Source: Magicicada septendecula
Lineage: Eukaryota; Arthropoda; Insecta; Hemiptera; Cicadidae
Reading direction: 5' to 3'
NCBI GenBank assembly: GCA_034769895.1
Contig: CM068369.1
Coordinates: 151,421,574-151,485,573, forward strand
Length of the DNA stretch: 64,000 nucleotides
A program made the translations under genes and the position numbers. Shown here in pieces: positions 40,270 through 49,795 of this stretch. How positions within the stretch are numbered: position 1 is the stretch's first letter; every line of letters begins with the position of its first letter. The notes beneath the pieces were generated by a model that was not told the origin of the DNA, did no database searches, and worked only from the letters and a program-made list of their open reading frames with translations.

Positions 40270-40930
40270 AGATGGACTCGTTTAGTTATCTATCTAGTCT
40301 TTCTGTCATTCTAGAAGGTAAGAATCTTGTTTGCAATTCTTTCTGTCAGTTCTTTTAATGTGTCTAAAGGAAATTATTCGTATTTTTTTAATTGTGGTCG
40401 AGACTTTCTTAAACTTTCCTTGTAACTCTTTGTTTGTGTTAAATATAGTTTTAACTTATTTTCTGAGACATTTCTACCCCCATAAAGTTTCTTAGAAATT
40501 TTGTTTCTTCTCTTTCTATTTCCGAGAGGTCTTTAATAGCTGATGTCTCTGCGGCATACAAGCATTTTGGTTTGACTATCGTACTGTAGTTCTGAATCTA
40601 GCCGTATGTGTTTGTGACTTGTATTTGTAAATCATCCGGCATAGTGAACACTATCTCCATCTTTCTCATCACTTGGACATCTAAGCTCTTTTGATATCCC
40701 CATTTTTAGTCTTCATCAGAGATGTACAATAACAAGTTGTATCTTTGGTTTCCAGGTTTAGGTACTGTATCTTTTCAAAAGATATTTGTAAATCTGACTT
40801 GCAGCCTGTTTCCCTGGTCTATCTGTTTGGTTTCATTCATTAAATACTTAGCGATGGCCTATCGGATTATATCGTCTGCGAAGGCAAGACATTAAAATTT
40901 AAGTACAGTCTCTTAGCAATTTTTACTCTA
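40270..40930 (-). pseudogene. Non-LTR reverse transcriptase remnant
   Basis: On the minus strand, LAFADDIIR (about 40890-40865) gives the catalytic motif. Downstream is VKPKCLYAAETSAI (about 40590-40540) and IEREETKFLRNFMGVE. It is tail to tail with the fragment at 39885. 40931-41892 shows no supported feature. Confidence 0.65.
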
Positions 40931-41898
40931 TTTGGAATTATATATCGACTCATCTATTTCCGCTATTCACGAATTACTTTTCCCAATACGCAACTGAACA
41001 GTATGTTACAAGTTCCAAACATTACATTACGTTCTTAAGTCGGAAAGCTTGTCAAACGTCTTTTTGATAAAACTTGTTTCTAAAAATTATAAATACGTTT
41101 TATGCGATTCCAAAGTATTTACAGTTTTAAAGGTGATTTAATCTAAATTTTTGCTTTTCTGAAAATCACTGATAAGTTTATTCTGTGAAACGTGACTCCA
41201 CATTTAAAAGTTTTAATGTTGCAATGTACTTTGCCATGTTACATATGATCGTTCAAAGGATCAGTGACATATGGAAAAAGGAATTTAAAAGTTAGGCTAT
41301 AGGATAACAGAAGTTAATAAAATACTTAACGATGATGACAATTGAATTAATACACTAATAAGGGTAAGCAATTTTTAAAAATGTTATAGTTCCACTGTTC
41401 ATCGTTCTAAAATTTCACATTGAACGTCTGTACTCTGTAATGAAGGTGCAAAATTAGTTAAATAAAAAATGCCAGAAAGAAAAGTCTCTTTATTCCCAGT
41501 GAGTATGTGTTTAGCGTTTAGCATCAAGTTAAGATGCATTATACTTTGCGTTTACTAGCGTATAAGAGAGAAAGAACGTTAAAATAATCACAGGGTCTTA
41601 CTTCATTATTTACTTAGTCTTATTCAGAATTACTTATTTTGAATTATAAATTACCCCAAATATTTTTTTAACAATGTTATGTCATTTTTAAGCATTGGAA
41701 CACAATGCGTAATGTAAATGTAAGAATAATAACAAAGCACCTCGTCATTCCAGTTCCATTAAAGACTACATTACAACGTTATTCCTTTAACAGTAATGTT
41801 ATAAAAGGACATTAAACGTTCTAACATTGTGAAAATTTTATAACAGACGAAAAAAGACGAGAAACCATGAACTCGCAACAATTCCGGGAAATTGAAGT

Positions 41899-42414
41899 AG
41901 TAGTATATAAATGTTCTTTCTGGGACAGGTCAGATGTCTAGGACAAGGTCAGAGGTCATGTCAAGAGGTCACCTTATCAGCGATAACCCCGCCTTATCAG
42001 CGGTGACCCCAATTAAAATCCAATTAACCCCCGCCTTATCGCTGATAACCCCAATTGACCTCGAATTAATCAGCAGATAACCCCGTTGACCTTTCGTAAT
42101 CACCAGATAACCCCGTTGACCTTTTCTAATCGATGTAAACACGACCTCGAGGTCACTAGACCGTAACACACTGACCTAGTAAAAAACGTAAACATAAACA
42201 AACAGTCTAGTGATAATGTCGTAAACATGACCTCGACAACACGCTGACCTAGTAAAAATGTAAACATAAACATTCCGAGTTCGTTGACACGACCGTAAAA
42301 AACGTAAACATAAACAAACGTTCTTGTGATAACGTCGTAAACATGACCTCGACAACACACTGACCTAGTAAAAAATGTAAACATAAACATACACGTCGGC
42401 TTTGTACATTTAAA
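41899..42414. repeat. Left terminal inverted repeat
   Basis: It matches the right end (62291-62791) with only a few substitutions and one gap of under 30 bp near 42310. The outer 70 bp hold four AGGTCA half-sites. The middle is a set of TTATC/AACCCC and TTGACC repeats. The inner part is an iteration of TGACCTAGTAAAAA, GTAAACATAAACA and CATGACCTCGACAACAC. Open frames across it on the minus strand are repeat artefacts, seen identically in the right copy. Confidence 0.92.
41927..41971. promoter_or_regulatory. Cluster of nuclear-receptor-like half-sites near the terminus
   Basis: AGGTCA occurs at 41927-41932, 41946-41951, 41953-41958 and 41966-41971. The second and third are separated by one base, a perfect DR1 arrangement. 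In insects DR1 is bound by USP- and HNF4-type receptors. The right terminus has the same array. Function is inferred only from the motif. Confidence 0.4.
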
Positions 42415-42604
42415 AACGTAAACATAAACATTCCGAGTTCGTTGACACGTAAACTGTTTTTTTCCTTTTACAGTGCAGATAGCGTCGTCTTTATCTAATA
42501 TATTACATTTAAATGTAACGATTGTCATGGTATACAGATAAGATATGAATTAGCTTAGTCGGTAACGTGCAACTATGTTATTCTAATAATAGATTCTATG
42601 TAAG

Positions 42605-42693
42605 GTAAGTATCAATTGTTCAATCCCTAGCTAATTCATACTTTTTTTTTTGAATAAAAAATATATTGATTTATATATAATACTTGTTAGCAG
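42605..42693 (+). other. Candidate 5'-UTR intron of the metalloproteinase gene
   Basis: GTAAGTATC at 42605 is a textbook donor and TTGTTAGCAG at 42684-42693 a possible acceptor, giving an 89-bp intron ending 54 bp before the ATG. The polymerase gene of the same element has a similar arrangement. A TATATATAAT stretch lies inside it (42673-42682), so this segment could instead be promoter. Confidence 0.4.
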
Positions 42694-42747
42694 TTGATTT
42701 ATTAGTGTTCCAACGTGAATTCTGAAAGCAACATCTTTGTTAATAAC

Positions 42748-44319
42748 ATGTCGGTAGTTAAAAATTTATTATATATAGTAATTGTTCAGATATTACTAAT
42801 AAATTCTTTAGCCGATAATACAACACAGATTGAAGTGGATAGAGCTAAGCAATATTTATATGAATATGGTTATCTTCAAACAGACGATGAATCTTCGTAG
42901 CAAACTGTAAATGAAACAGATATTACTAATGCGTTACTTATATTTCAAGAATACTATAAATTACCTACTGATGGTAAGTTAAATAATGAAACTATAAATT
43001 TAATGTTAAAACCTAGGTGCGGTAATAGTGATATTATTTTTGATTATCGAGTATCCAGTTTTAAATGGAACAAACCTGAAGTAACATGGCATTATTATTT
43101 AGCGAATCAAGAGGTGTTAGAATTGACTAAACAAGCTTTTGCAGTATGGGAGGAAAAGTCTGGTATACGTTTTAAACATGATAGAGTAAATACAGATATT
43201 TTAATTTCTAATAAACGATTGAAACATATGATGCAAAAAGAATCGTGGCAATGTACGAGAACGTTTGACGGCAAAGGTGGAACATTAGCACATGCATATT
43301 TTCCTGATTATAATAATTCAAGGCGAGAAATTCATATTGATGAAGATGAAAAGTGGTCATATTCGATTGATAACGTTGTTCCTCTAGACCACACAAGTTT
43401 GTATGCAACTTTAATACATGAAATCGGTCATGTTTTAGGTTTGTCACATTCAGATGTATCAGATTCTGTAATGTATGCTTATTATAACGGTAAAATCGAG
43501 TTAGGTGATGATGATGTTTTAGCCATTCAAAATTTATATGGTAAGGCAGGAAGCACTTTTATATCATCTTTCATACCGATGTCACCATCTTCTTCAGTAC
43601 CAAAGATAGAAGACGAGCATCCTATAGATACAAATAAAATCGATCTTTGTAATTTTAAAAATATTAATTTATTTTTAATTGCTGATAAACGATTATATAT
43701 ATTATATGAAAAATGGTTGTGGATATTAAATCCGGCAGAGATGATATATACCAAACCGCTAATAATAAAACATTGGTTAACGTTTCTTCCAAAAAACTTC
43801 ACAAAAATTTTAGCTGTATATCAACGACCATCTGGTGAGATAGTTATGTTTATAGATTCTTTGGTATTCATGTTTGATTTAACGAGTCTTAAATTAAGTC
43901 ATGGTTATCCGAAACATATCCAGTCTTTATTTAACATACAACCGGATAATTTACATGCGGTATTCAACAGTTATACAGGTAAAACTAATATATTTCATGA
44001 TGATAATTATTATAGAGAAGTCAATGAGTGTACGTTCACTACTAAATCATGGGGTTATATATCTGAAACATTTCCTGGAATTCCGCCTAAAATCGATTCA
44101 TCATTTAGATTTTCTGATGGTAATTTATACTTTTTTAAAAACAATACTGTGTATGTCTTTAATGAATTTACGGGTGAGTTAGTTAGAACAGAAAAAAATA
44201 ATCTATCGATATTTGGATTGAAATGTGTAAATGATGATGTACTATATAAATTGAAAGAATTAATATTACAATTGATAATACAAAAGAAAGGTCAATCGAT
44301 ATCAAACAATAGTCGATAG
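42748..44319 (+). pseudogene. Secreted matrix metalloproteinase with in-frame stop
   Basis: The ATG at 42748 is followed by a hydrophobic signal peptide (about residues 5-25, LLYIVIVQILLINSLA). Next come a peptidoglycan-binding-like prodomain and the cysteine switch PRCGNSD. The catalytic zinc site is HEIGHVLGLSH (His224, Glu225, His228, His234) with Met-turn SVMYAYY. Hemopexin-like repeats fill about residues 285-500. The length (523 codons) and order are those of animal matrix metalloproteinases, which cleave extracellular matrix. A single TAG at 42898-42900, inside the prodomain, interrupts the frame; the rest is open. The stop is followed by CAA, a context sometimes leaky. Metalloproteinases are known in some insect large DNA viruses, but I know of none as a standard Polinton gene. 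No furin site is visible. Confidence 0.85.
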
Positions 44320-44407
44320 TAATGTTGATGAAGAAGAATAAAAGTTCAGTTTCTAAGAACATAATGATTTGAACGTACAGTTGTGAAGAATACGTGAAGC
44401 TGTTAAC

Positions 44408-44674
44408 ATGGACAAAGGAAATATTCATGCTTTCAATTGGTATATATATTGCATAGAATCTACTGATTCAACGTTTAATGAAATATGTTATTTTGTAAAT
44501 AATGAATTTTCTGAAGCAAATGTTACTATAATTGAAAATGAACAAATTATCAAGATACAATTTCCAGCGATTTGCTTGTATGATGATATATTACAAAGGT
44601 TAGAAAAATATCGAAATCAATTAATAATCGATATTGATTTTGAAGAAGAATACAAAACTCTCCGTTGGAAGTAG
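44408..44674 (+). CDS. Hypothetical 88-residue protein
   Basis: It starts at ATG 44408, 89 bp after the metalloproteinase stop, and ends just before the BIR genes. It is acidic, with no signal peptide or membrane segment. A central FPAICLYDDILQRLEKYR could form a helix. I do not recognise it. Position and composition suggest a small accessory protein co-expressed with the left block. Confidence 0.55.
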   Translation: MDKGNIHAFNWYIYCIESTDSTFNEICYFVNNEFSEANVTIIENEQIIKIQFPAICLYDDILQRLEKYRNQLIIDIDFEEEYKTLRWK

Positions 44675-44706
44675 TTAGTTAGTAGAGGCTCAACAAGTTG
44701 GACGCA

Positions 44707-45243
44707 ATGTCAAAAATGGCGAAGTTGTGCGAAAAATTGAACCCCTGTAAGTTATTGCAAGATTTTTTTGAAGAAGCAGGATTTATTTTTAATGGTGATT
44801 TAGACAGTATTGTGTGTCGTGAGTGTGGATTTAAAACGAGAGGATCTTTATCTATTTCACATATTCAATTTATGCACAAACTATTTAATTCAGAATGTAA
44901 AATGGTATGTTATATATATGATAAATATAATAATTATGCATTATACAGTATATTATTACATATTGATGATATAATGAATGCGAAAAAATGTATATCAGAA
45001 ACTGAAGAAATCATGAAGTTAACATTTTGCTGTTGGCCTAAACGTTTACCACGAGTTGATAATTTAGTATCGGCAGGTTTTTTGTATACTGGTGTTGACG
45101 ATGATGTAATGTGTATAGACTGTAAAGTTATACTTCACGATTGGCAAGACACAGACGATCCATGGTTTGAACACGCTAAGGCATCTCCAAATTGTTTACT
45201 TGTTAAATTACACAGAGTCATAAAAGATGGCTTCATTGAGTGA
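44707..45243 (+). CDS. Two-BIR (IAP-type) protein
   Basis: The true start is the ATG at 44707 (178 aa). Two BIR-like zinc folds are visible. The first is degenerate: FEEAGFIFNGDLDSIVCREC followed by H..F..KLFNSEC. The second is canonical: LVSAGFLYTG, then DVMCIDCKVILHDW, then DDPWFEHAKASPNC, giving the C-x2-C, H and C ligands. BIR proteins of insect viruses (IAPs) bind caspases or IAP antagonists and block cell death; no RING domain is present here. It lies between the metalloproteinase and integrase, in the same orientation. The next BIR gene overlaps its 3' end. Role in the element is inferred. Confidence 0.8.
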   Translation: MSKMAKLCEKLNPCKLLQDFFEEAGFIFNGDLDSIVCRECGFKTRGSLSISHIQFMHKLFNSECKMVCYIYDKYNNYALYSILLHIDDIMNAKKCISETEEIMKLTFCCWPKRLPRVDNLVSAGFLYTGVDDDVMCIDCKVILHDWQDTDDPWFEHAKASPNCLLVKLHRVIKDGFIE

Positions 45244-45484
45244 CAAAAGTGGAAAGTGTATTGAAGACTTTTTTAAAAATCAAAGATTTGTTGATGATTC
45301 GGATAATATTGTTTGTTCTAAATGTGGTTTTAAAACGAAATGTTTTAATACTGTTACGCATATTCAATTTATGCACAAACTTTTGTATCCGACATGTAAA
45401 ACTGTGCGTTATATATCTTATAAATATGAAGACTATATCAGATCAAAAAAGTGTGTTGCTAATTTTGTTAATATATTAAAGTGA
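45227..45484 (+). CDS. Single degenerate BIR-like protein
   Basis: The ATG at 45227 overlaps the last 17 bp of the preceding gene in another frame. The 85 aa contain DNIVCSKCGFKTK and THIQFMHKLLYPTCK, a C-x2-C...H...C pattern almost the same as the first BIR of the upstream protein (IQFMHKLF..EC). This suggests tandem duplication of the degenerate BIR. It lacks the usual Trp and GF motif, so it may bind zinc without the canonical peptide groove. 45485-45767 holds three related AACAAAGTAACCTTTGATAA-type repeats, possibly promoter elements of the integrase. Confidence 0.65.
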   Translation: MASLSDKSGKCIEDFFKNQRFVDDSDNIVCSKCGFKTKCFNTVTHIQFMHKLLYPTCKTVRYISYKYEDYIRSKKCVANFVNILK

Positions 45485-45559
45485 AAATAAAATTTATAAA
45501 AAAAAGAGTTGATGTGTTTTTGTTAGTTATTTGTTTAACCTTAGGATAACCTTTAGTTA

Positions 45560-45745
45560 ATTAATGTTGTTTATTCTTAACAAAGTAACCTTTGATAATA
45601 AAAAGTTATCAGTAATTTATATTGACGTATTTACAAAGTAACCTCTGATAAACTAAGGTCGTAGATGTAAACAGTTGTTAATTAGTTGTTGTACTTTGAT
45701 ACAAAGTAACCTCTGATAACTAAGGTTATAGATTTAAACAATTTT
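45560..45745. promoter_or_regulatory. Three short direct repeats upstream of the integrase
   Basis: Variants of ACAAAGTAACCTCTGATAA occur near 45580, 45636 and 45701, at a spacing of about 56-65 bp, each followed by an AT-rich TAAG-containing tract. They fill the gap between the BIR genes and the integrase ATG, so a promoter or enhancer role is plausible, but this is inference. Confidence 0.4.
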
Positions 45746-45767
45746 AATTGTTATTGTACTTTGAATA

Positions 45768-46691
45768 ATGAGCATCAGACAGGAGATAAGTAATGAATTG
45801 CATAAGCAAGCGAGAAGAAATTTTCCTACACGCAATGTCGAACTGAAAGGTATTCACGATTTATATCAAGCTGACCTTGTAGAAATGATTTCTTTTTCAA
45901 AGTTAAATAAAGGTTATAAATATATACTAACAGTGATAAATTGTTTTAGTAAATTTGCATTTGCAGTTCCGTTAAAATCAAAAGTCTCACACGAAATTGT
46001 AAAAGCTCTAATGCCTATATTACATGTAAACAAAATGAAACATTTGCAAACTGATAAAGGAAAAGAATTTTACAATTTACCGATTCAGCAATTATTTAAT
46101 CGTTATAATATAAATCATTATTCGACTTATTCAGATAAAAAAGCCTCTATCATTGAACGTTTTAATCGTACTTTAAAAAACCATATGTGGAAGTGGTTTA
46201 CTACAAGTGGAAAGTATACATGGATCGAAGTACTTCCTCAGTTATTGAAAAAATATAATAATACTGTACACAGAACTATAAGTATGAAACCTAAAGATGT
46301 TAATATAAGTAATGAGAAAAGGGTATTGATACAAATAAATAAAAAACGAATATTTGTTAATAAGAAACCTGCGAAATATAAAGTTGGGGATAGAGTGAGA
46401 ATTAGTAAATACAAACAAATTTTTACCAAAGGTTATTTACCAAATTGGACAAATGAAATATTTACAATTCATAATATTAAACAAACAGTACCTAGAACAT
46501 ATATTTTAAAAGATGATACAGGAACCGTATTAGATGGTGGATTTTACGAACAAGAAATTAGTAAAACAAAATACGACAATATATTTTTAATTGAAAAAAT
46601 ATTAAAACGTAAAGGTAATAAACTACTTGTTCAGTGGTTAGGATACGATAAGTCGCATAACAGTTGGATTGATAAAAACCAAATCATTTGA
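45768..46691 (+). CDS. Polinton integrase (DDE, retroviral-type) with chromodomain
   Basis: 307 aa from ATG 45768. The catalytic core has Asp36 (QADLVEM), Asp96 (LQTDKGKEF) and Glu130 (ASIIERFNRTLKNHMWKW), spaced as in retroviral-type integrases of Polintons. A basic C-terminal part (about 200-260) leads to a chromodomain at about 265-307 (IEKILKRKGNKLLVQWLGY, then SHNSWIDK). It joins the element to target DNA and would create the 6-bp duplication seen at the ends. The reading frame is complete. A 106-bp inverted copy of its 3' part lies at 60327-60432. It is followed after 15 bp by the ATPase gene. Confidence 0.93.
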   Translation: MSIRQEISNELHKQARRNFPTRNVELKGIHDLYQADLVEMISFSKLNKGYKYILTVINCFSKFAFAVPLKSKVSHEIVKALMPILHVNKMKHLQTDKGKEFYNLPIQQLFNRYNINHYSTYSDKKASIIERFNRTLKNHMWKWFTTSGKYTWIEVLPQLLKKYNNTVHRTISMKPKDVNISNEKRVLIQINKKRIFVNKKPAKYKVGDRVRISKYKQIFTKGYLPNWTNEIFTIHNIKQTVPRTYILKDDTGTVLDGGFYEQEISKTKYDNIFLIEKILKRKGNKLLVQWLGYDKSHNSWIDKNQII

Positions 46692-46706
46692 ACTATTTTT
46701 TTAATA

Positions 46707-47399
46707 ATGAAAATAGTGCAGCAAACAAAAAAAATACGTATTTGTAATTTTGATAAATCTATGGAGAAAAAAGAAAGAGTCCATAGCGAGTTGTTACCAA
46801 ATAATGTCAGGGCTCTTATCATTGGGCCAAGTAATACTGGTAAAACAAACCTAATGCTTAATCTTTTGTTCAGTCCTAATGGTTTATGTTTTGAGAACGT
46901 TTATGTTTTTTCAAAATCGTTGTATCAGTCAAAGTACAAATTTTTAGAAACAGTTTTATCAGGTATACCAACAATAAAATACTATAAATTTTCAGAAAAT
47001 GATCAAGTCATTCATCCTGATGATACTGAACAAAATTCAGTTATTATATTTTATGATGTAGCATGTGAACAACAAGATAATATAAGAAATCATTTTACAA
47101 TATGTAGACATAAAAATAATAATGTTATTTATATATGTCAAACATATGTTCGAATCCCAAAACACTTGATTCGTGATAACGCGAATTTAATAATTATTTT
47201 TCAACAAGACGAACTAAATTTAAAACATATATACAGAGATCATGTTAATACTGATATGACATTTGAAATGTTTAAAGAACTTTGTTCTAAAGCATGGACA
47301 AGACGCAAAAAAGGCTTTTTTGTTATAGATAAAGAAAGTGATATGAATTGTGGCGGTCGTTATCGTTTTGATTTTGATATCTATATTACTAATTTGTAA
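46707..47399 (+). CDS. FtsK/HerA-type DNA packaging ATPase
   Basis: 230 aa from ATG 46707. Walker A is GPSNTGKT (residues 40-47), and Walker B with acidic residue is SVIIFYDVA (111-119). Downstream are CRHKNNNVIYICQTYVRIP and the sensor-like LIIIFQQDELN. Length and motifs match the A32-like packaging ATPases of Polintons and related viruses, which pump the genome into capsids. The frame is intact. Confidence 0.9.
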   Translation: MKIVQQTKKIRICNFDKSMEKKERVHSELLPNNVRALIIGPSNTGKTNLMLNLLFSPNGLCFENVYVFSKSLYQSKYKFLETVLSGIPTIKYYKFSENDQVIHPDDTEQNSVIIFYDVACEQQDNIRNHFTICRHKNNNVIYICQTYVRIPKHLIRDNANLIIIFQQDELNLKHIYRDHVNTDMTFEMFKELCSKAWTRRKKGFFVIDKESDMNCGGRYRFDFDIYITNL

Positions 47400-47405
47400 T
47401 CGAAA

Positions 47406-48500
47406 ATGTTTTTATTACTTATCAATATGTCATCGAAGAAGTCACGTTCCCTTGACAAGCAAGAGAAGCTTGTCAATGAAATTAAAAAAATAAGAAAAAA
47501 TATTCGAAAAAAACATCAGACTCTAACACAAAATGTTATTGATGAAGAACAGTTTGCAGAAAAATCGTTGAAACCTATTATCACTCCGTTACAAAAGTTA
47601 GTACAAGAGAAAACGAATTCGTCATTGAGTAAAAAAGAAGAACAACAATTAGATGTTGAAATGGACGATATTCAGTCGCGTTTACAAAACAAAAGGTTTT
47701 CAGAAGAGACCGAAAACATCCCAATATCGAACAAACGAACAGTAGAAACACCGTTACCATTGCCGCGTGAAGAAGAAATAACGTATGAAACCTTACCCAC
47801 GGTTGAAGAATTGATGTCAACATCAAAAGGACGACAATCAATTGAACCTTTTATCGATATATGGTTTAAAGGTCCGTTAATAAGACACTATATGCGTAAA
47901 TTTTTTGATGACAGTAATCATGATATTGATCATGTTTTTGGTCCATATTTTGGAGATAATAATATTTTAATGTTAGGTAAATACCCTTTAAAGACTGATG
48001 AAAGTGATATTATTACAATTAATAATGTTATGTACAAAGGTACACCTGGTTTGTACGATCTCATTTTTATGAAAACCCCAAATGCTTATGTATATTCACA
48101 AGAAGATTTAGACGACTACTCGCGTATAATAAGTGAAACCGCGGCATATTTAAGTTTAAAGACAAACAGAGTTAAAAGCAGTACTAGTTACAAATATAAA
48201 AATATAATTAAGCCTATTATTAATAAGCTTTCACAATCATCCGCATCAAAAGTTGGAAGTAGCCGATTGCATAGTGATACAGAAGGTCGCGGTTTATTAA
48301 ATTTCAGTAACAATAAACCAGTGTTTGTGTACTGGAATAATGTAAATGAATTATGCGATAGATTAAAATTATTGATTGCTTCACAAAGTGCAGGTCATTC
48401 GGGTCATGAAAATGAAATATTATCAATTATTGAAGAGCTACAGGAGGCCGGTATAATAAAAGAAGACGCAGCAACGTTTGAAGCGATATTTTCAAAATGA
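47406..48500 (+). CDS. Conserved Polinton virion-type protein of unknown function
   Basis: The ATG at 47406 (or 47430, MSSKKSRS) gives 364 or 356 aa. The N-terminal third is a charged predicted coiled coil (about 15-100). The centre has IDIWFKGPLIRHYMRKFF and a GTPGLYDLIFMKTP motif. The C-terminus has YWNNVNELCDRLKLLIASQS and HENEILSIIEELQEAGII. I recognise this C-terminal pattern from other animal Polintons, but no activity is known to me. It ends in an ATGA overlap with the next gene, suggesting coupled expression. Confidence 0.7.
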   Translation: MFLLLINMSSKKSRSLDKQEKLVNEIKKIRKNIRKKHQTLTQNVIDEEQFAEKSLKPIITPLQKLVQEKTNSSLSKKEEQQLDVEMDDIQSRLQNKRFSEETENIPISNKRTVETPLPLPREEEITYETLPTVEELMSTSKGRQSIEPFIDIWFKGPLIRHYMRKFFDDSNHDIDHVFGPYFGDNNILMLGKYPLKTDESDIITINNVMYKGTPGLYDLIFMKTPNAYVYSQEDLDDYSRIISETAAYLSLKTNRVKSSTSYKYKNIIKPIINKLSQSSASKVGSSRLHSDTEGRGLLNFSNNKPVFVYWNNVNELCDRLKLLIASQSAGHSGHENEILSIIEELQEAGIIKEDAATFEAIFSK

Positions 48501-49390
48501 GTATCGATAAATTCGGACACTATAGTGGTGACTTAGCGGTTAGTTCCAACGTTCAGCGTGGACCGCCTGGAGAAGGATTTAAATTAACTGACGACGGAAA
48601 TTTTAATATAAGTAATAAACGATTATGTAATGTGGGCGATCCTGAATTGGATGATGATGCCGTAAATGTAAAATATATGAGAACAAATTCGATTACTTTA
48701 ACAAATACAGACGATTGTTACGATGTTAAGATGAAAAAAGTTATTAATTTAGCCGATCCTAACGAACCTTGTGACGCTGTAAATAAAAATTATTTAGAAA
48801 ATGCTACTAAATCATATTTAGCTGATAGAATACCAATTAAGGTGGATAATAATCCAGTGTATTCATTCAAGAATAATCGTGTGGCTCATATCGCACCACC
48901 TGTTTATAAATTTGATGCTGCCAATAAACTTTATGTTGATAATAAATTACCTGATGAAAAAACACAAACTAATTGTTGTGATTTCAAGCAAAAAAGGTTA
49001 ATTAATGTAGCAGATCCTATTAATTTGCTTGACGCTATAAATAAACAGACTTTATTAACAGGTATAAATAATACAAAAGATGAATGTAAACGATATATAG
49101 ATGATAAAATATATTATTTACGAAGTGAAGAGGAAAATAGTATAGATTTTAATGAAAGCAGATTGACTAATGTTGCTGATCCTAAAGATGATACAGACGT
49201 TATAAATCAAAAGACTTTAACAAGAGTTATGAATGCATTTAAATTAGATCTAGAAGACTATAAAGTTAACAGCACCTTAGTTAGAATATTATATAAATTA
49301 TATAAGGAGTGCACTAAAGATAATCCTGTTAAAACTATAAACGAATTTCGCATTGTATATATAATACAAAGTTTATATGAAACGTCATAA
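48497..49390 (+). CDS. Fibre-like protein with five internal repeats
   Basis: 297 aa. It overlaps the previous stop by 4 bp (ATGA). About five repeats of 40-45 residues follow the pattern 'K-R-L-x-N-V-x-D-P-x(5)-D-A-V-N-x-x-Y': NKRLCNVGDPELDDDAVNVK, KKVINLADPNEPCDAVNKNY, NNRVAHIAPPVYKFDAANKL, QKRLINVADPINLLDAINKQ and ESRLTNVADPKDDTDVINQK. Such repeats are typical of trimeric tail-fibre and spike shafts of viruses and phages. The start MSIDKFGHYSGDLA could be the virion-anchoring tail. No large head domain follows; the C-terminal ~50 residues are helical. The assignment as an attachment fibre is inference from the repeat pattern and position among virion genes. Confidence 0.6.
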   Translation: MSIDKFGHYSGDLAVSSNVQRGPPGEGFKLTDDGNFNISNKRLCNVGDPELDDDAVNVKYMRTNSITLTNTDDCYDVKMKKVINLADPNEPCDAVNKNYLENATKSYLADRIPIKVDNNPVYSFKNNRVAHIAPPVYKFDAANKLYVDNKLPDEKTQTNCCDFKQKRLINVADPINLLDAINKQTLLTGINNTKDECKRYIDDKIYYLRSEEENSIDFNESRLTNVADPKDDTDVINQKTLTRVMNAFKLDLEDYKVNSTLVRILYKLYKECTKDNPVKTINEFRIVYIIQSLYETS

Positions 49391-49795
49391 ATGCATCTGT
49401 ATCCAAACAAGATAGAAGGCGGTGGTCTAGTGAGTAATATTCTTGGAAAAGTTATAAACAAATCAATTGATTTATTACCTGTCGAACTTCATTTACCCGG
49501 TTATCAGTATTGTGGACCCGGTACAAATTTAGCGAAACGCTTACAAAGAGGTGATCCAGGAATTAATAAGCTTGACGCTGCTTGTAAACAACACGATATT
49601 GCATATTCAAAGTATTCAGATTCTACAAATCGCGCTAAGGCTGATAAGGAATTAGCTGAAAGAGCTTGGGAACGTGTTAAATCAAGTGACGCATCTTTCG
49701 GGGAGAAAGCTGCAGCGTGGTCAGTAACTAACATAATGAAAGCTAAAAGTAAATTTGGTGGGGGAATTAAAAAAAAAAAAAAAAACTATGTCTAA
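49391..49795 (+). CDS. Parvovirus-type phospholipase A2 protein
   Basis: 134 aa, starting 1 bp after the previous stop. The calcium loop YCGPGT (residues 40-45) and catalytic DAACKQHDIAY (His68, Asp69) are those of the phospholipase A2 domain of parvovirus capsid proteins, also known in adintoviruses. There it opens endosomal membranes during entry. The C-terminus FGGGIKKKKKNYV is basic. A run of 14-15 A (about 49769-49784) near the 3' end is a possible slippage site. The stop overlaps the next small gene by 8 bp. Confidence 0.88.
   Translation: MHLYPNKIEGGGLVSNILGKVINKSIDLLPVELHLPGYQYCGPGTNLAKRLQRGDPGINKLDAACKQHDIAYSKYSDSTNRAKADKELAERAWERVKSSDASFGEKAAAWSVTNIMKAKSKFGGGIKKKKKNYV

Noticed and set aside
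41969-42528. Minus-strand frames of 60-142 residues, mirrored at 62306-62721
   Set aside because: They lie in the terminal inverted repeats and repeat the same FMFTFF-type words from tandem GTAAACATAAACA iterations.
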